A DNA stretch of 16,709 bases from JAVVPL01 sp036655775 (lineage in GTDB: Bacteria > Bacteroidota > Bacteroidia > Bacteroidales > P3), in the NCBI GenBank assembly GCA_036655775.1, contig JAVVPL010000040.1:1-16709 (forward strand), written 5' to 3'. Numbering within the stretch: the stretch's first letter is position 1; every line of letters begins with the position of its first letter. Shown here one piece after another: positions 1 to 7,292 of this stretch. The notes beneath the pieces were generated by a model. That model searched no databases. It saw nothing but the letters and a program-made list of their open reading frames with translations, and was not told where the DNA came from. The position numbers were made by a program, and so were the translations under genes.

Positions 1-54
1 TTTTAATTCTTTTAATTCTTTTAATTCTTTTAATTCTTTTAATTCTTTTAATTC
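1..54. repeat. 9-bp microsatellite, six copies of TTTTAATTC
   Basis: Six perfect head-to-tail copies of TTTTAATTC run from the first base of the window, followed by a partial seventh (TTTTC). The array may extend beyond the window edge. It lies in gene-free, pyrimidine-rich DNA upstream of sufB. Short perfect arrays like this commonly vary in copy number by replication slippage. No function can be assigned from sequence alone. Confidence 0.95.
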
Positions 55-110
55 TTTTCCCTTCTTAAATGTTATTGCCCCAAAAAAAACATTTAAAAAT
101 CTCTTTTCTG

Positions 111-140
111 GATCATTTTCGTGGCCTCACGAAAATGATC
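111..140. repeat. Perfect palindromic hairpin, copy 1
   Basis: Arms GATCATTTTCGTG and CACGAAAATGATC are exact reverse complements around a 4-base loop (GCCT). The stem is 13 bp. No T-run follows on either strand, so a standard intrinsic terminator is unlikely. It resembles a REP-type or protein-binding palindrome. Confidence 0.85.
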
Positions 141-327
141 ATACGCACTGATTTACAATACTTTTAAGTTTTATCCATCTTTCTTTTTTTGTTCTTCTCT
201 TTTTCATTTTTTTCAACATTTTTTCTCTTCTTTTTCATTTTTTCTCTTTTTTTTATATTCCTTCCTTTTACCTCTCTTCTTAACTGTTATTCTCCCCTCA
301 AAAGAACATTTAAAAACATCTTTTCCT

Positions 328-357
328 GATCATTTTCGTGGCCCCACGAAAATGATC
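328..357. repeat. Perfect palindromic hairpin, copy 2
   Basis: The same 13-bp arms as the copy at 111-140, with loop GCCC instead of GCCT. One extra flanking T-A pair can extend the stem to 14 bp. The stem is unchanged between copies while flanking bases differ. Confidence 0.85.
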
Positions 358-437
358 ATACGTATTGGTTTACAATACTTTTAAGTTTTATCTATCTTTC
401 TTTTTTGTTCTTATCTTTTTCTCTTTTTTAACATTTT

Positions 438-468
438 TTTGCAAATTAAATTATAAATCGTAAATTTG
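438..468 (+). promoter_or_regulatory. Predicted sufB promoter (Bacteroidota type)
   Basis: TTTG at 438-441, a 19-base spacer, then TAAATTTG at 461-468 match the -33/-7 consensus TTTG-N19-20-TAnnTTTG of Bacteroidota. Transcription would begin near 475, giving a sufB leader of about 165 bases. The leader contains two abutting AT palindromes just after the start point (491-509). Confidence 0.65.
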
Positions 469-640
469 TTTCCTGAATTTGCCTAGAATCGAAAATTTTC
501 AAAATTTTGTTTTGATTTTTCTATGATCTAATCGTGAATTTGCCTCGTGAATCCATTGCAAATACTTCTTTCCTTTTGAGAGGGCATGGCTTAAAAAATG
601 GGCGAGTTTTAATTTTTTTAATACCCTAACAGCATCAAGT

Positions 641-2089
641 ATGTCAGAAGATAAAAATCCTTTATTAAGTGAAATTACCAATAGTGATTATCAATTTGGT
701 TTTGAAACTCAAGTTATCAATGAGGCGCTTGCGAAGGGTCTCAATGAAGATACGGTGCGTTTTATTTCTGCCAAAAACAAAGAGCCTCAATTTATGCTCG
801 ATTTTCGTCTAAAAGCGTTTGCGCTTTTTAAAGATAAAATGGAGCCTCACTGGGCGCATTTTACGTATCCGCCCATCAATTACCAAGACATTATTTACTG
901 GTCGGCTCCTAAGAGTGTGGCCGATTCTACCAAACACAGTGCGATTGATCCCGAATTGTTGGAAACTTTTGCCAAATTAGGTATTTCTTTGGATGAACAA
1001 AAAAAAATGAGTGGGGTGGCGGTAGATGCGGTCATTGATAGTATGTCGGTCAAAACTACTTTTTCCGATGAATTGGCCAAGGAAGGAATTATTTTTTGTT
1101 CTATCAGTGAGGCTTTACGTACGTATCCCGAATTAGTTCGTCAATATTTAGGTTCGGTTGTGCCTGCTTCGGACAATTTTTTTGCGGCACTTAATTCTGC
1201 GGTTTTTTCGGATGGTTCTTTTGTATTTATTCCCAAAGGGGTCAAATGCCCTATCGATTTATCCACTTATTTTCGGATCAATGCCAAAAATAGTGGTCAA
1301 TTTGAACGCACGCTTATTGTGGCTGAAGAAGGGGCGAGTGTGAGCTATATGGAGGGATGTACGGCGCCTATGCGTGACGAAAATCAGTTACATGCGGCTA
1401 TTGTAGAAATTGTGGTGCTCAAAGATGCCGAAGTAAAATATTCTACGGTTCAAAATTGGTATCCAGGCAATAAACAAGGTGAGGGTGGTATTTACAATTT
1501 TGTAACCAAAAGAGGAATTTGCAAGGGAAGTCATTCCAAATTGTCGTGGACACAGGTTGAAACGGGTTCGGCTATTACTTGGAAATATCCTTCGGTGATT
1601 TTGCAAGGCGACCATAGTGTGGGTGAATTTTATTCGGTGGCGGTTACCAACAATTACCAACAAGCCGACACGGGTACCAAAATGATTCATATTGGTAAAC
1701 ATACCAAGAGTACTATCATTTCCAAAGGGGTTTCGGCTGGACATAGTCAAAATAGTTATAGGGGTTTGGTCAAGGTGATGCCCAATGCGGAAGCGGCGCG
1801 CAATTTTTCGCGTTGTGACTCTTTGCTTATGGGCAATTTATGTGGGGCTCACACCTGGCCTGATATTCAATGCCAAAATCCTACGGCCATAGTGGAACAC
1901 GAGGCTACTACTTCCAAAATTTCGGAAGATCAATTATTTTATTGCCAACAAAGAGGTATTCCGCCCGACAGTGCGGTGGGTTTGATTGTCAATGGATATG
2001 CCAAAGAGGTTTTGAACAAATTGCCTATGGAATTTGCGGTTGAAGCACAAAAACTCTTGAGTTTGAGTTTGGAGGGTAGTATAGGATAA
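641..2089 (+). CDS. sufB: Fe-S cluster assembly scaffold protein SufB
   Basis: SufB, with SufC and SufD, forms the cytoplasmic SufBC2D complex on which nascent Fe-S clusters are built. The 482-residue protein has the usual length and the SufB/SufD beta-helix core. Visible family landmarks are the segment YMEGCTAP (Cys240, aligning with E. coli Cys254), RNFSRCDSLLMG (Cys392, aligning with the essential E. coli Cys405) and VEHEATTS (Glu419-His420-Glu421, with Glu421 aligning with E. coli Glu434). The C-terminal QLFYCQQRGI and GYAKEVL segments are also typical. The ATG at 641 gives a standard N-terminus; no good Shine-Dalgarno is seen, as is usual in Bacteroidota. It is followed by sufC and sufD on the same strand, with a 192-base gap to sufC. 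The stop codon lies inside the first copy of a 29-base repeat. Confidence 0.97.
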   Translation: MSEDKNPLLSEITNSDYQFGFETQVINEALAKGLNEDTVRFISAKNKEPQFMLDFRLKAFALFKDKMEPHWAHFTYPPINYQDIIYWSAPKSVADSTKHSAIDPELLETFAKLGISLDEQKKMSGVAVDAVIDSMSVKTTFSDELAKEGIIFCSISEALRTYPELVRQYLGSVVPASDNFFAALNSAVFSDGSFVFIPKGVKCPIDLSTYFRINAKNSGQFERTLIVAEEGASVSYMEGCTAPMRDENQLHAAIVEIVVLKDAEVKYSTVQNWYPGNKQGEGGIYNFVTKRGICKGSHSKLSWTQVETGSAITWKYPSVILQGDHSVGEFYSVAVTNNYQQADTGTKMIHIGKHTKSTIISKGVSAGHSQNSYRGLVKVMPNAEAARNFSRCDSLLMGNLCGAHTWPDIQCQNPTAIVEHEATTSKISEDQLFYCQQRGIPPDSAVGLIVNGYAKEVLNKLPMEFAVEAQKLLSLSLEGSIG

Positions 2090-2176
2090 TAAATATCCGT
2101 TTTGTAGAGAGGTGCTTATAGATTTGCAAGTAAATCGAGAATAGTAGAGGATAATAAATATCCATTTTGCAGAGAG
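2083..2176. repeat. Pair of 29-base direct repeats at the sufB 3' end
   Basis: Copies at 2083-2111 and 2148-2176 share 27 of 29 bases (AGGATAATAAATATCC, then TTTTG, then AGAGAG). They are spaced 65 bases apart. The first copy contains the sufB stop codon. The second lies wholly in the sufB-sufC gap, so the gap appears to have grown by local duplication of the gene's end. Confidence 0.85.
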
Positions 2177-2180
2177 TTAT

Positions 2181-2211
2181 TTTGATAAGAAAGCAAACAT
2201 TTTTTATCAAA
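2181..2211 (+). other. Hairpin in the sufB-sufC intergenic gap
   Basis: TTTGATAA at 2181-2188 pairs with TTATCAAA at 2204-2211. A G-U pair and three A-U pairs extend the stem to about 12 bp around a short loop. It is AT-rich with no clear T-tract after it, so it could be an RNA processing or stability element rather than a terminator. Next to it, TTGAATTTTAAATT occurs twice at 2232-2245 and 2253-2266, just before sufC. Confidence 0.45.
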
Positions 2212-2281
2212 TCAAATATAGAATTTCATTTTTGAATTTTAAATTGACTAAATTGAATTTTAAATTATAAATACTAAATCA

Positions 2282-3036
2282 ATGTTATTAGAAATTAAAA
2301 ATCTTCATGTTTCCATTCATGGCAGGGAAATATTAAAAGGCGTGAATTTACAGATTGACAAAGGGGAGGTGCATGCGATCATGGGACCCAATGGCACGGG
2401 AAAGAGTACGCTTGCTTCGGTAATTGCAGGTAAGGATGTGTTTGAGGTGACTCAAGGGGAGATTTTATTTAAGGGCAAAAATATTTTTGAATGGAGTGTG
2501 GAGGAGCGGGCTTGTGAGGGTATTTTTCTAGGCTTTCAATATCCAGTTGAAATTCCTGGGGTGAGTATCACCAATTTTATGCGTACGGCAGTGAACGANN
2601 NNNNNNNNAACAACGTAAATACAAGGGCTTAGATCCTTTGAGTACGTTTGAGTTTGCGGCTTTGATGGAAGAAAAGAAAAAAGTGGTAGAGATGACGGCC
2701 AATTTAACAAATCGTTCGGTAAACGAAGGGTTTTCTGGGGGTGAAAAAAAGAAAAACGAAATTTTTCAAATGGCGATGTTGGAACCTACTTTGGCTATTT
2801 TGGATGAAACGGATTCGGGTTTGGATATTGATGCTTTGCGTATTGTGGCTGGAGGGGTCAACAAATTGCGTTCGCCTCAAAATGCCACGGTGGTTATCAC
2901 GCATTACCAACGCTTGTTGGATTATATAGTTCCCGATTATGTACATGTACTTTCGGGAGGCAAAATAGTGAAAACGGGTAACAAGGATTTGGCTTTGGAG
3001 TTGGAACAAAAGGGATACGACTGGTTGGCAAAATAA
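2282..3036 (+). CDS. sufC: Fe-S cluster assembly ATPase SufC (interrupted by assembly gap)
   Basis: SufC is the ABC-type ATPase that drives conformational change in the SufBC2D scaffold; it is cytoplasmic and soluble despite its ABC fold. Walker A is GPNGTGKST at residues 35-43. The Q-loop segment FQYPVEIPG, the signature FSGGEKKKNE, Walker B LAILDETDSGLD and the H-loop VITHYQR all follow. Ten Ns at 2599-2608 split the gene. The upstream frame ends in VN plus Asp or Glu, and the downstream frame resumes at QRKYKGLDP. The two frames differ by an uneven number of bases, so the run of ten Ns is nominal. Joining the parts directly gives about 247 residues, the normal SufC length. I treat it as one intact gene rather than a frameshifted one. 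Confidence 0.92.
2599..2608. other. Assembly gap (10 N) inside sufC
   Basis: Ten Ns separate two parts of sufC that lie in different reading frames. The flanking codons (GTG AAC GA before, CAA CGT AAA after) would join in frame if only a base or so were missing. The run therefore marks a scaffold join of unknown length. Confidence 0.95.
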
Positions 3037-3138
3037 TTTTTATTTTGCATAGTGCGGATGTGCACACGATTCTCCAATGTGTTTGCTTCATCCATCTAAG
3101 GACCTGTATTTACATCATCAAATTAATCAAATTAAACC

Positions 3139-4584
3139 ATGGCATCAATACAACAACATCTTTCTTCTTTATTTGTCGAAAACAAGGCTTTTTGGGGCGA
3201 TACAGACACGAGTATTCTATCTTCTTTGCGAGCTCAAGGAATGGAAAAATTATCACTTCTGCTGCCTCAAATGAAAAAAAAGGATTCCTTTATGAAAAAA
3301 CTGCAAAGTGAAGAAATCCTATCGCGTAATTTAGTTTTTCAGGGCGATAGCACGGAAGCGCAAATATTCCATTGTGAAGTGGATAATTTGGACACCTATC
3401 AGTTGTTTTTACAAAATGGGCATATTCAAAATACGATCAGCAATTCTCCTGCAACCAATATGCAGGGTTTGGTGGTTTGTTCTTTTGCACAAGCTCTCCA
3501 AACACATGCGGCCATTATGGAAACCTATTTAGGTCGTTTGTCGGAACATACCAACAAAACCAATCAAGAGTATGTGGATGCCAATCCCTCTGCACCCATG
3601 GGCGATAATCAAAATTTACAAATAGATGCAGCACGGGTAGCGATGAACGATGCTTTTTTACAAGATGGTATTTTTATTTATCTTCCCAAGGGTTTACATC
3701 TAGACAAACCTTTGCAATTGATTCATCTTTGCAATGCGCCAGGCAAAAGTTTATTGCAAGGGCGTTGTTTGTTGGTGATGGAAGATCATACCGATTTAAC
3801 CTTAATTCAATGCACCGATTCCAATCAAACGGCCGATGCTTGGGTCAATGCGCTTACCGAAATATATTTGGGCGATTATGCGCATTTGGAATACCACTCT
3901 ATGCAAAATCTCAACAACGTTTGCAGTCTTTACAACACGCTTTATCTTTTACAAAACAAAGCCAGTAAAGCGGATATTTTTTCGGTGAGTTTGAATGGAG
4001 GTAAAATAGCAAATTATCAAGAAGCATGGCTCAAAGGCGAAGGAGCGATTGCCAATTTGTTGGGTCTGTATTTGATGGACAAAAGTCAAGAGGTTGAAAA
4101 CATTGTCAAAGTAAACCATGAAGCCCCTAATTGTCAAAGTCAGCAGCTCTTCAAAGGCATTTTGGACGACAGCGCTAAAGGCTTTTTTAATGGGCATGTC
4201 AAAGTGGAAAAAGCCGCTCAAAAAACAGAGGCTTTCCAAAATAATAAAAATTTATTGTTGACCGCAAAAGCAAAATTTATCACTCAGCCTTTTTTGGAAA
4301 TTTATGCAGATGATGTGAAATGTTCACATGGAGCCACTGTGGGACAATTGGATGAAGAGGCTCTTTTTTATATGCGTGCGCGAGGAATTAGTCAAGCACA
4401 AGCACGTCGTTTATTGATGTACGCATTTACCGACGAAATTATTCGGAGAGTGAGCATTGACGCCTTACGCACTCAATTACAAATCTTGATCAAAAAACGA
4501 TTGAGTGGGCAACTTTCAGCCTGTGAACAGTGTGTGTTGCATTGTGGCGAAGGCGAATCAATTTGTGCTAGCGAACTAGACTAA
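3139..4584 (+). CDS. sufD: Fe-S cluster assembly protein SufD
   Basis: SufD is the SufB paralogue that pairs with SufB and SufC in the SufBC2D scaffold and is needed for iron entry. The 481-residue product has a helical N-terminal part and the SufB/SufD beta-helix. The diagnostic C-terminal block is VKCSHGATVGQLDEEALFYM, whose His397 aligns with the functional E. coli His360; RARGI and helices follow. The last 20 residues hold four cysteines (462, 465, 469, 476: CEQC, then HC, then IC), a possible metal site beyond the E. coli protein. The start is the ATG in CCATGG at 3139, 102 bases after sufC. The stop lies inside the 3' end of the convergent glsA. Neither sufS nor sufE follows in this window. 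Confidence 0.95.
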   Translation: MASIQQHLSSLFVENKAFWGDTDTSILSSLRAQGMEKLSLLLPQMKKKDSFMKKLQSEEILSRNLVFQGDSTEAQIFHCEVDNLDTYQLFLQNGHIQNTISNSPATNMQGLVVCSFAQALQTHAAIMETYLGRLSEHTNKTNQEYVDANPSAPMGDNQNLQIDAARVAMNDAFLQDGIFIYLPKGLHLDKPLQLIHLCNAPGKSLLQGRCLLVMEDHTDLTLIQCTDSNQTADAWVNALTEIYLGDYAHLEYHSMQNLNNVCSLYNTLYLLQNKASKADIFSVSLNGGKIANYQEAWLKGEGAIANLLGLYLMDKSQEVENIVKVNHEAPNCQSQQLFKGILDDSAKGFFNGHVKVEKAAQKTEAFQNNKNLLLTAKAKFITQPFLEIYADDVKCSHGATVGQLDEEALFYMRARGISQAQARRLLMYAFTDEIIRRVSIDALRTQLQILIKKRLSGQLSACEQCVLHCGEGESICASELD

Positions 4585-5538
4585 CGTTATTTTGTGAGCC
4601 CCAAACACGTTTAATCCCAATTTAGTTACCACTTGTTTAATGGCCAATTGCGCTTTTATCGAATTGCCCGATCCATCCAAAGGAGGTGCAAAAGCTGAAA
4701 TTCCAAACACCCCAGGCATTACGCCCATAATTCCTCCGCCTACGCCTGTTTTGGCAGGAATTCCTGAACTGTAAATCCAATCGCCCGTATGCTCGTAAAA
4801 TCCCACGGCCGCAATAAGTGCAATAATCTTACTTGCTAAATTGGGAGCAAAAACTTGTACTTTCGACAGCGGATTTAAACCCTCATTGGCAATGGTAGCA
4901 GCACAAATAGAAAGTTGCTTAGCTGTAATTCCCAAAGAACATTGTCGGGTATAAAGGTCGAGTGCCAAATCGGGATTATCATATATTCGATTATAGTTTT
5001 TCAAAAGCCAAGCAATAGCTTTATTATTAAAATTCGTTTCCGTTTCCGATTGATACAATTCTTCGATCAATTGAGGACTACTGCCACAAAGAGCGCATAT
5101 ATTTTCTATAATGGCTTCCCATTTTTGAGCACTCTCACCCAAGGGTTTCACCATGCTGCAAGCGGCAATCGCACCCGAATTGACCAAGGGTGTGGACGGA
5201 TGATCGTTTTCCAACAAAATAGCAAGAATCGAATTAAAGGGAAGTCCTGTGGCATCGGCTCCAATCTTATCCAATAATTCTTCAGCTCCATATTGTTTTA
5301 AAATTAAAATGGCAGTATGTACTTTCGATACCGACTCAATGCCAAAACAATATTCCGAATCGCCAAATTCTATAAGTTCCCCATTGTTCAAACAGATAGA
5401 AATCCCAAATAAATGAGAGGGAACATTGGCCAAAAAAGGAATGTAATCGGCATTTTTGCCTTCGGTATTGTTTTTAAAAAGCTCGTACGCTTCTTGCGTT
5501 GCTTCTTTGATTTGTGCAGTAGATAATTTTATTTCCAT
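4576..5538 (-). CDS. glsA: Glutaminase (glutaminase A family)
   Basis: This enzyme hydrolyses L-glutamine to L-glutamate and ammonia in the cytoplasm, using the serine/beta-lactamase-like fold of the family. The catalytic S-x-x-K motif is Ser69-Val-Ser-Lys72. Family signatures include ADYIPFLA (residues 30-37), GLPFNS, NSGAIAACSM (from Asn120), NNKAIAWLLKNY and SSGIPAKTGVGGGIMGV (257-273). With the ATG at 5538 it has 320 residues, close to the usual 305-320. An in-frame ATG 12 codons upstream (5574) adds only a weak hydrophobic stretch. The gene lies downstream of gadC on the same strand, where it can supply glutamate for GadB and ammonia to absorb acid, as YbaS does in E. coli. Its last nine bases overlap the end of sufD. 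Confidence 0.95.
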   Translation of the reverse strand: MEIKLSTAQIKEATQEAYELFKNNTEGKNADYIPFLANVPSHLFGISICLNNGELIEFGDSEYCFGIESVSKVHTAILILKQYGAEELLDKIGADATGLPFNSILAILLENDHPSTPLVNSGAIAACSMVKPLGESAQKWEAIIENICALCGSSPQLIEELYQSETETNFNNKAIAWLLKNYNRIYDNPDLALDLYTRQCSLGITAKQLSICAATIANEGLNPLSKVQVFAPNLASKIIALIAAVGFYEHTGDWIYSSGIPAKTGVGGGIMGVMPGVFGISAFAPPLDGSGNSIKAQLAIKQVVTKLGLNVFGAHKITLV

Positions 5539-5587
5539 AATACGGCTATTACAAATAATTAAAATAAATTTCAAATTTTAAAAATAG

Positions 5588-5632
5588 AAAAGCCTAGTAT
5601 ATAGCCCTAAATCTGCTATATGCTAGGCTTTT
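5588..5632 (-). terminator. Intrinsic terminator after gadC
   Basis: A 17-base stem pairs AAAAGCCTAGTATATAG (5588-5604) with CTATATGCTAGGCTTTT (5616-5632), with a single mismatched or wobble position and an 11-base loop. On the minus strand it follows the gadC stop by about eight bases and runs into a T-rich tract. It separates gadC from glsA, so glsA is expressed either by read-through or from a promoter I could not identify in 5539-5587. Confidence 0.8.
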
Positions 5633-5639
5633 GAAATTG

Positions 5640-7199
5640 CTATTTAGCACTTTCTATTTTATTGTTTTGCTTCGTTTGTGCTTCTTGCTCTGTCGCGCTA
5701 GCTTGAGCTGCCAATTCGGCTTTGCGTTCTTGGGGCGTTAGTTGCCATTGAAAAGCTTGAAAAGCCTCGTCTTTATTGGTCGAAACCCAAGATTTTTTTC
5801 GCATTTGGTAAATAATAAAAGGAATCCCCACCGAGATAATACAACCAAAAATCAATACCGAATACCAAACAGTATTACTCCCTGTTGAAATTTGACTTGG
5901 TGGAATAAAACTCAATACAAAAGCAAGTAAAGATCCTGCAAGACCTAAGCCTGCCACCGCCCACATCAAGAAATTGGTTTTGCCTCCACCAATTCTATAT
6001 GGACGTTGGAATTGGGGCAATTTGTAGCGCAACACAATGGCTGCGGCAAACATCAAAAGATACATGATCAAATACAATAAAACGGTCAATTGGGAAAGAA
6101 TTTGATAGAAGGATTGTACCGATGGCATCACCACAAACAACAAACTCAAAAAAGTAACTATGCCTCCTTGAATTAATAAAATATTACGTTGAATACCCAA
6201 TTTATTTGTTTTTTGAAAAAAAGGAGGGAGGTAACCTGCACGACCCACAGTGAGCAAACCCTTAGAAGGGCCCGACACCCAAGTCAACACCCCTGCCAAC
6301 ACCCCAAACATTAGGGCAATGGCAATTACAGGCGATAGCCAACTCAAATGTAAATAAGCAAAGAAATTATCAAAGCCAATCAATAAACTTTGGGTCAAAT
6401 TAATATCCTTAGCAGGAATAATAAAGCCAAGTGCGTAAGTGCCCAATACAAAAATCAAAACCGTAATAATAGATCCAATAAATACCGCTTTAGGATAATT
6501 TTTACCTGGATTTTTAATATCCACCACATGTATCCCCATCATCTCCATGCCCGCATAAAACAAGAAAATTCCCGATGCCAAAACCAAATTGTCCAATTTA
6601 GTCAAATCGGGAAAAAAACTTTGATTCATATTCATCTCAATAGGACCCCCGCTAAAATAATAAATACCCCCTAGAATAATCAATAAACCAGCGGGAATAA
6701 TGGTGCCCACCATGGCGCCAATTTTAGAAACTTTGCTCACCCATTCCATGCCTTTGAGGGCAATAAAGGTGGCTGCCCAATAAATGACCAATACAACGAC
6801 TAAAGTATACATTTTATTCGAGGCTAAACTCATATCCATCGTATGATCCATCCCAATAAAGGCAATGGAAACAGCCCCAAAAGTAAGTACGGTAGGAAAC
6901 CAAATAGTGCTTTCCAACCATTGTAGCCAAATAGCGACAAAGCCCGCTCTACTTCCCATGGCTTCGCCCACCCACCTGAAAACACCGCCTTGTTTGTCCT
7001 TAAACATTGCGGCAAGTTCCGCTGCCACCAAGGCCGTGGGTAGTAAAAAAACGGCCGCTGCAAAAAGATAATAAAAAGCCGAACTAAGACCATATTCCGC
7101 TTCGGCAGGCAAACCGCGTAAACTTACCACGGCTGCCACATTCATAATAGCTAGAGTCATTACTCCCAATTTGAATGTTTGTTTTTTTTGTGTGTTCAT
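5640..7199 (-). CDS. gadC: Glutamate:GABA antiporter GadC
   Basis: This APC-superfamily inner-membrane antiporter imports glutamate in exchange for GABA made by GadB, completing the proton-consuming acid-resistance cycle. The 519-residue protein has about twelve membrane segments. It also has the family landmarks SLRGLPAEAEYGLSS in TM1, FKDKQGGVFRWVGEAMG, YAGMEMMGIHV and WVSGPSKGLLTVGRAGYLPP, the last resembling the E. coli GadC loop before TM9. Residues from about 464 onward form a hydrophilic cytoplasmic tail of about 56 residues, where E. coli GadC carries its pH-sensing C-plug. This tail is rich in Gln, Ala, Lys and Glu and has no histidine. The gene is followed by a strong hairpin terminator. 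Upstream lie a 459-base repeat-filled gap and then the MFS gene. Confidence 0.93.
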   Translation of the reverse strand: MNTQKKQTFKLGVMTLAIMNVAAVVSLRGLPAEAEYGLSSAFYYLFAAAVFLLPTALVAAELAAMFKDKQGGVFRWVGEAMGSRAGFVAIWLQWLESTIWFPTVLTFGAVSIAFIGMDHTMDMSLASNKMYTLVVVLVIYWAATFIALKGMEWVSKVSKIGAMVGTIIPAGLLIILGGIYYFSGGPIEMNMNQSFFPDLTKLDNLVLASGIFLFYAGMEMMGIHVVDIKNPGKNYPKAVFIGSIITVLIFVLGTYALGFIIPAKDINLTQSLLIGFDNFFAYLHLSWLSPVIAIALMFGVLAGVLTWVSGPSKGLLTVGRAGYLPPFFQKTNKLGIQRNILLIQGGIVTFLSLLFVVMPSVQSFYQILSQLTVLLYLIMYLLMFAAAIVLRYKLPQFQRPYRIGGGKTNFLMWAVAGLGLAGSLLAFVLSFIPPSQISTGSNTVWYSVLIFGCIISVGIPFIIYQMRKKSWVSTNKDEAFQAFQWQLTPQERKAELAAQASATEQEAQTKQNNKIESAK

Positions 7200-7292
7200 G
7201 ATTTTTTTTAATTTAAAAGGATTTTTTTTAATCTTATATCTTTAATCTTATATTTTATTTAATCTCATTTCATTTATTTCATTTCTTTTTCC

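Larger units (their letters stand above)
61..440. repeat. Duplicated block of about 165 bp, each copy with a 13-bp-stem palindrome
   Basis: Two imperfect direct copies lie at about 61-225 and 276-440, offset by about 215-217 bp. Shared landmarks in order are CTTCTTAA near the start, ACATTTAAAAA, a strong palindrome, then TTTACAATACTTTTAAGTTT, and a pyrimidine-rich tail ending in AACATTTTTT. The palindromes are at 111-140 and 328-357: arms GATCATTTTCGTG and CACGAAAATGATC are perfect in both copies, with loops GCCT and GCCC. The 1-640 stretch otherwise holds no credible gene; much of 170-275 is almost pure pyrimidine on this strand. Confidence 0.9.

Noticed and set aside
111..357. Palindromes considered as intrinsic terminators of an upstream gene
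   Set aside because: No T-run directly follows either stem on either strand, and the element is duplicated as part of a larger block.
1388..1750. A 120-codon open frame antisense to sufB
   Set aside because: It lies wholly inside a clearly conserved gene and its peptide shows no recognisable domain, so it is a coding shadow.
2119..2126. TAGATTTG as a -7 box for a separate sufC promoter
   Set aside because: The nearest upstream TTTG gives only a 14-base spacer, and such octamers are frequent by chance in this AT-rich DNA.
2282..2632. sufC as a truncated pseudogene
   Set aside because: The frame break coincides exactly with the Ns and all ATPase motifs are intact on the two sides.
3045..3311. 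An open frame across the sufC-sufD junction
   Set aside because: It runs out of frame into the conserved sufD start, and the peptide has no family features.
5539..5574. Longer glsA start at 5574
   Set aside because: The extra 12 residues fall outside the family alignment, and the ATG at 5538 gives the normal length.
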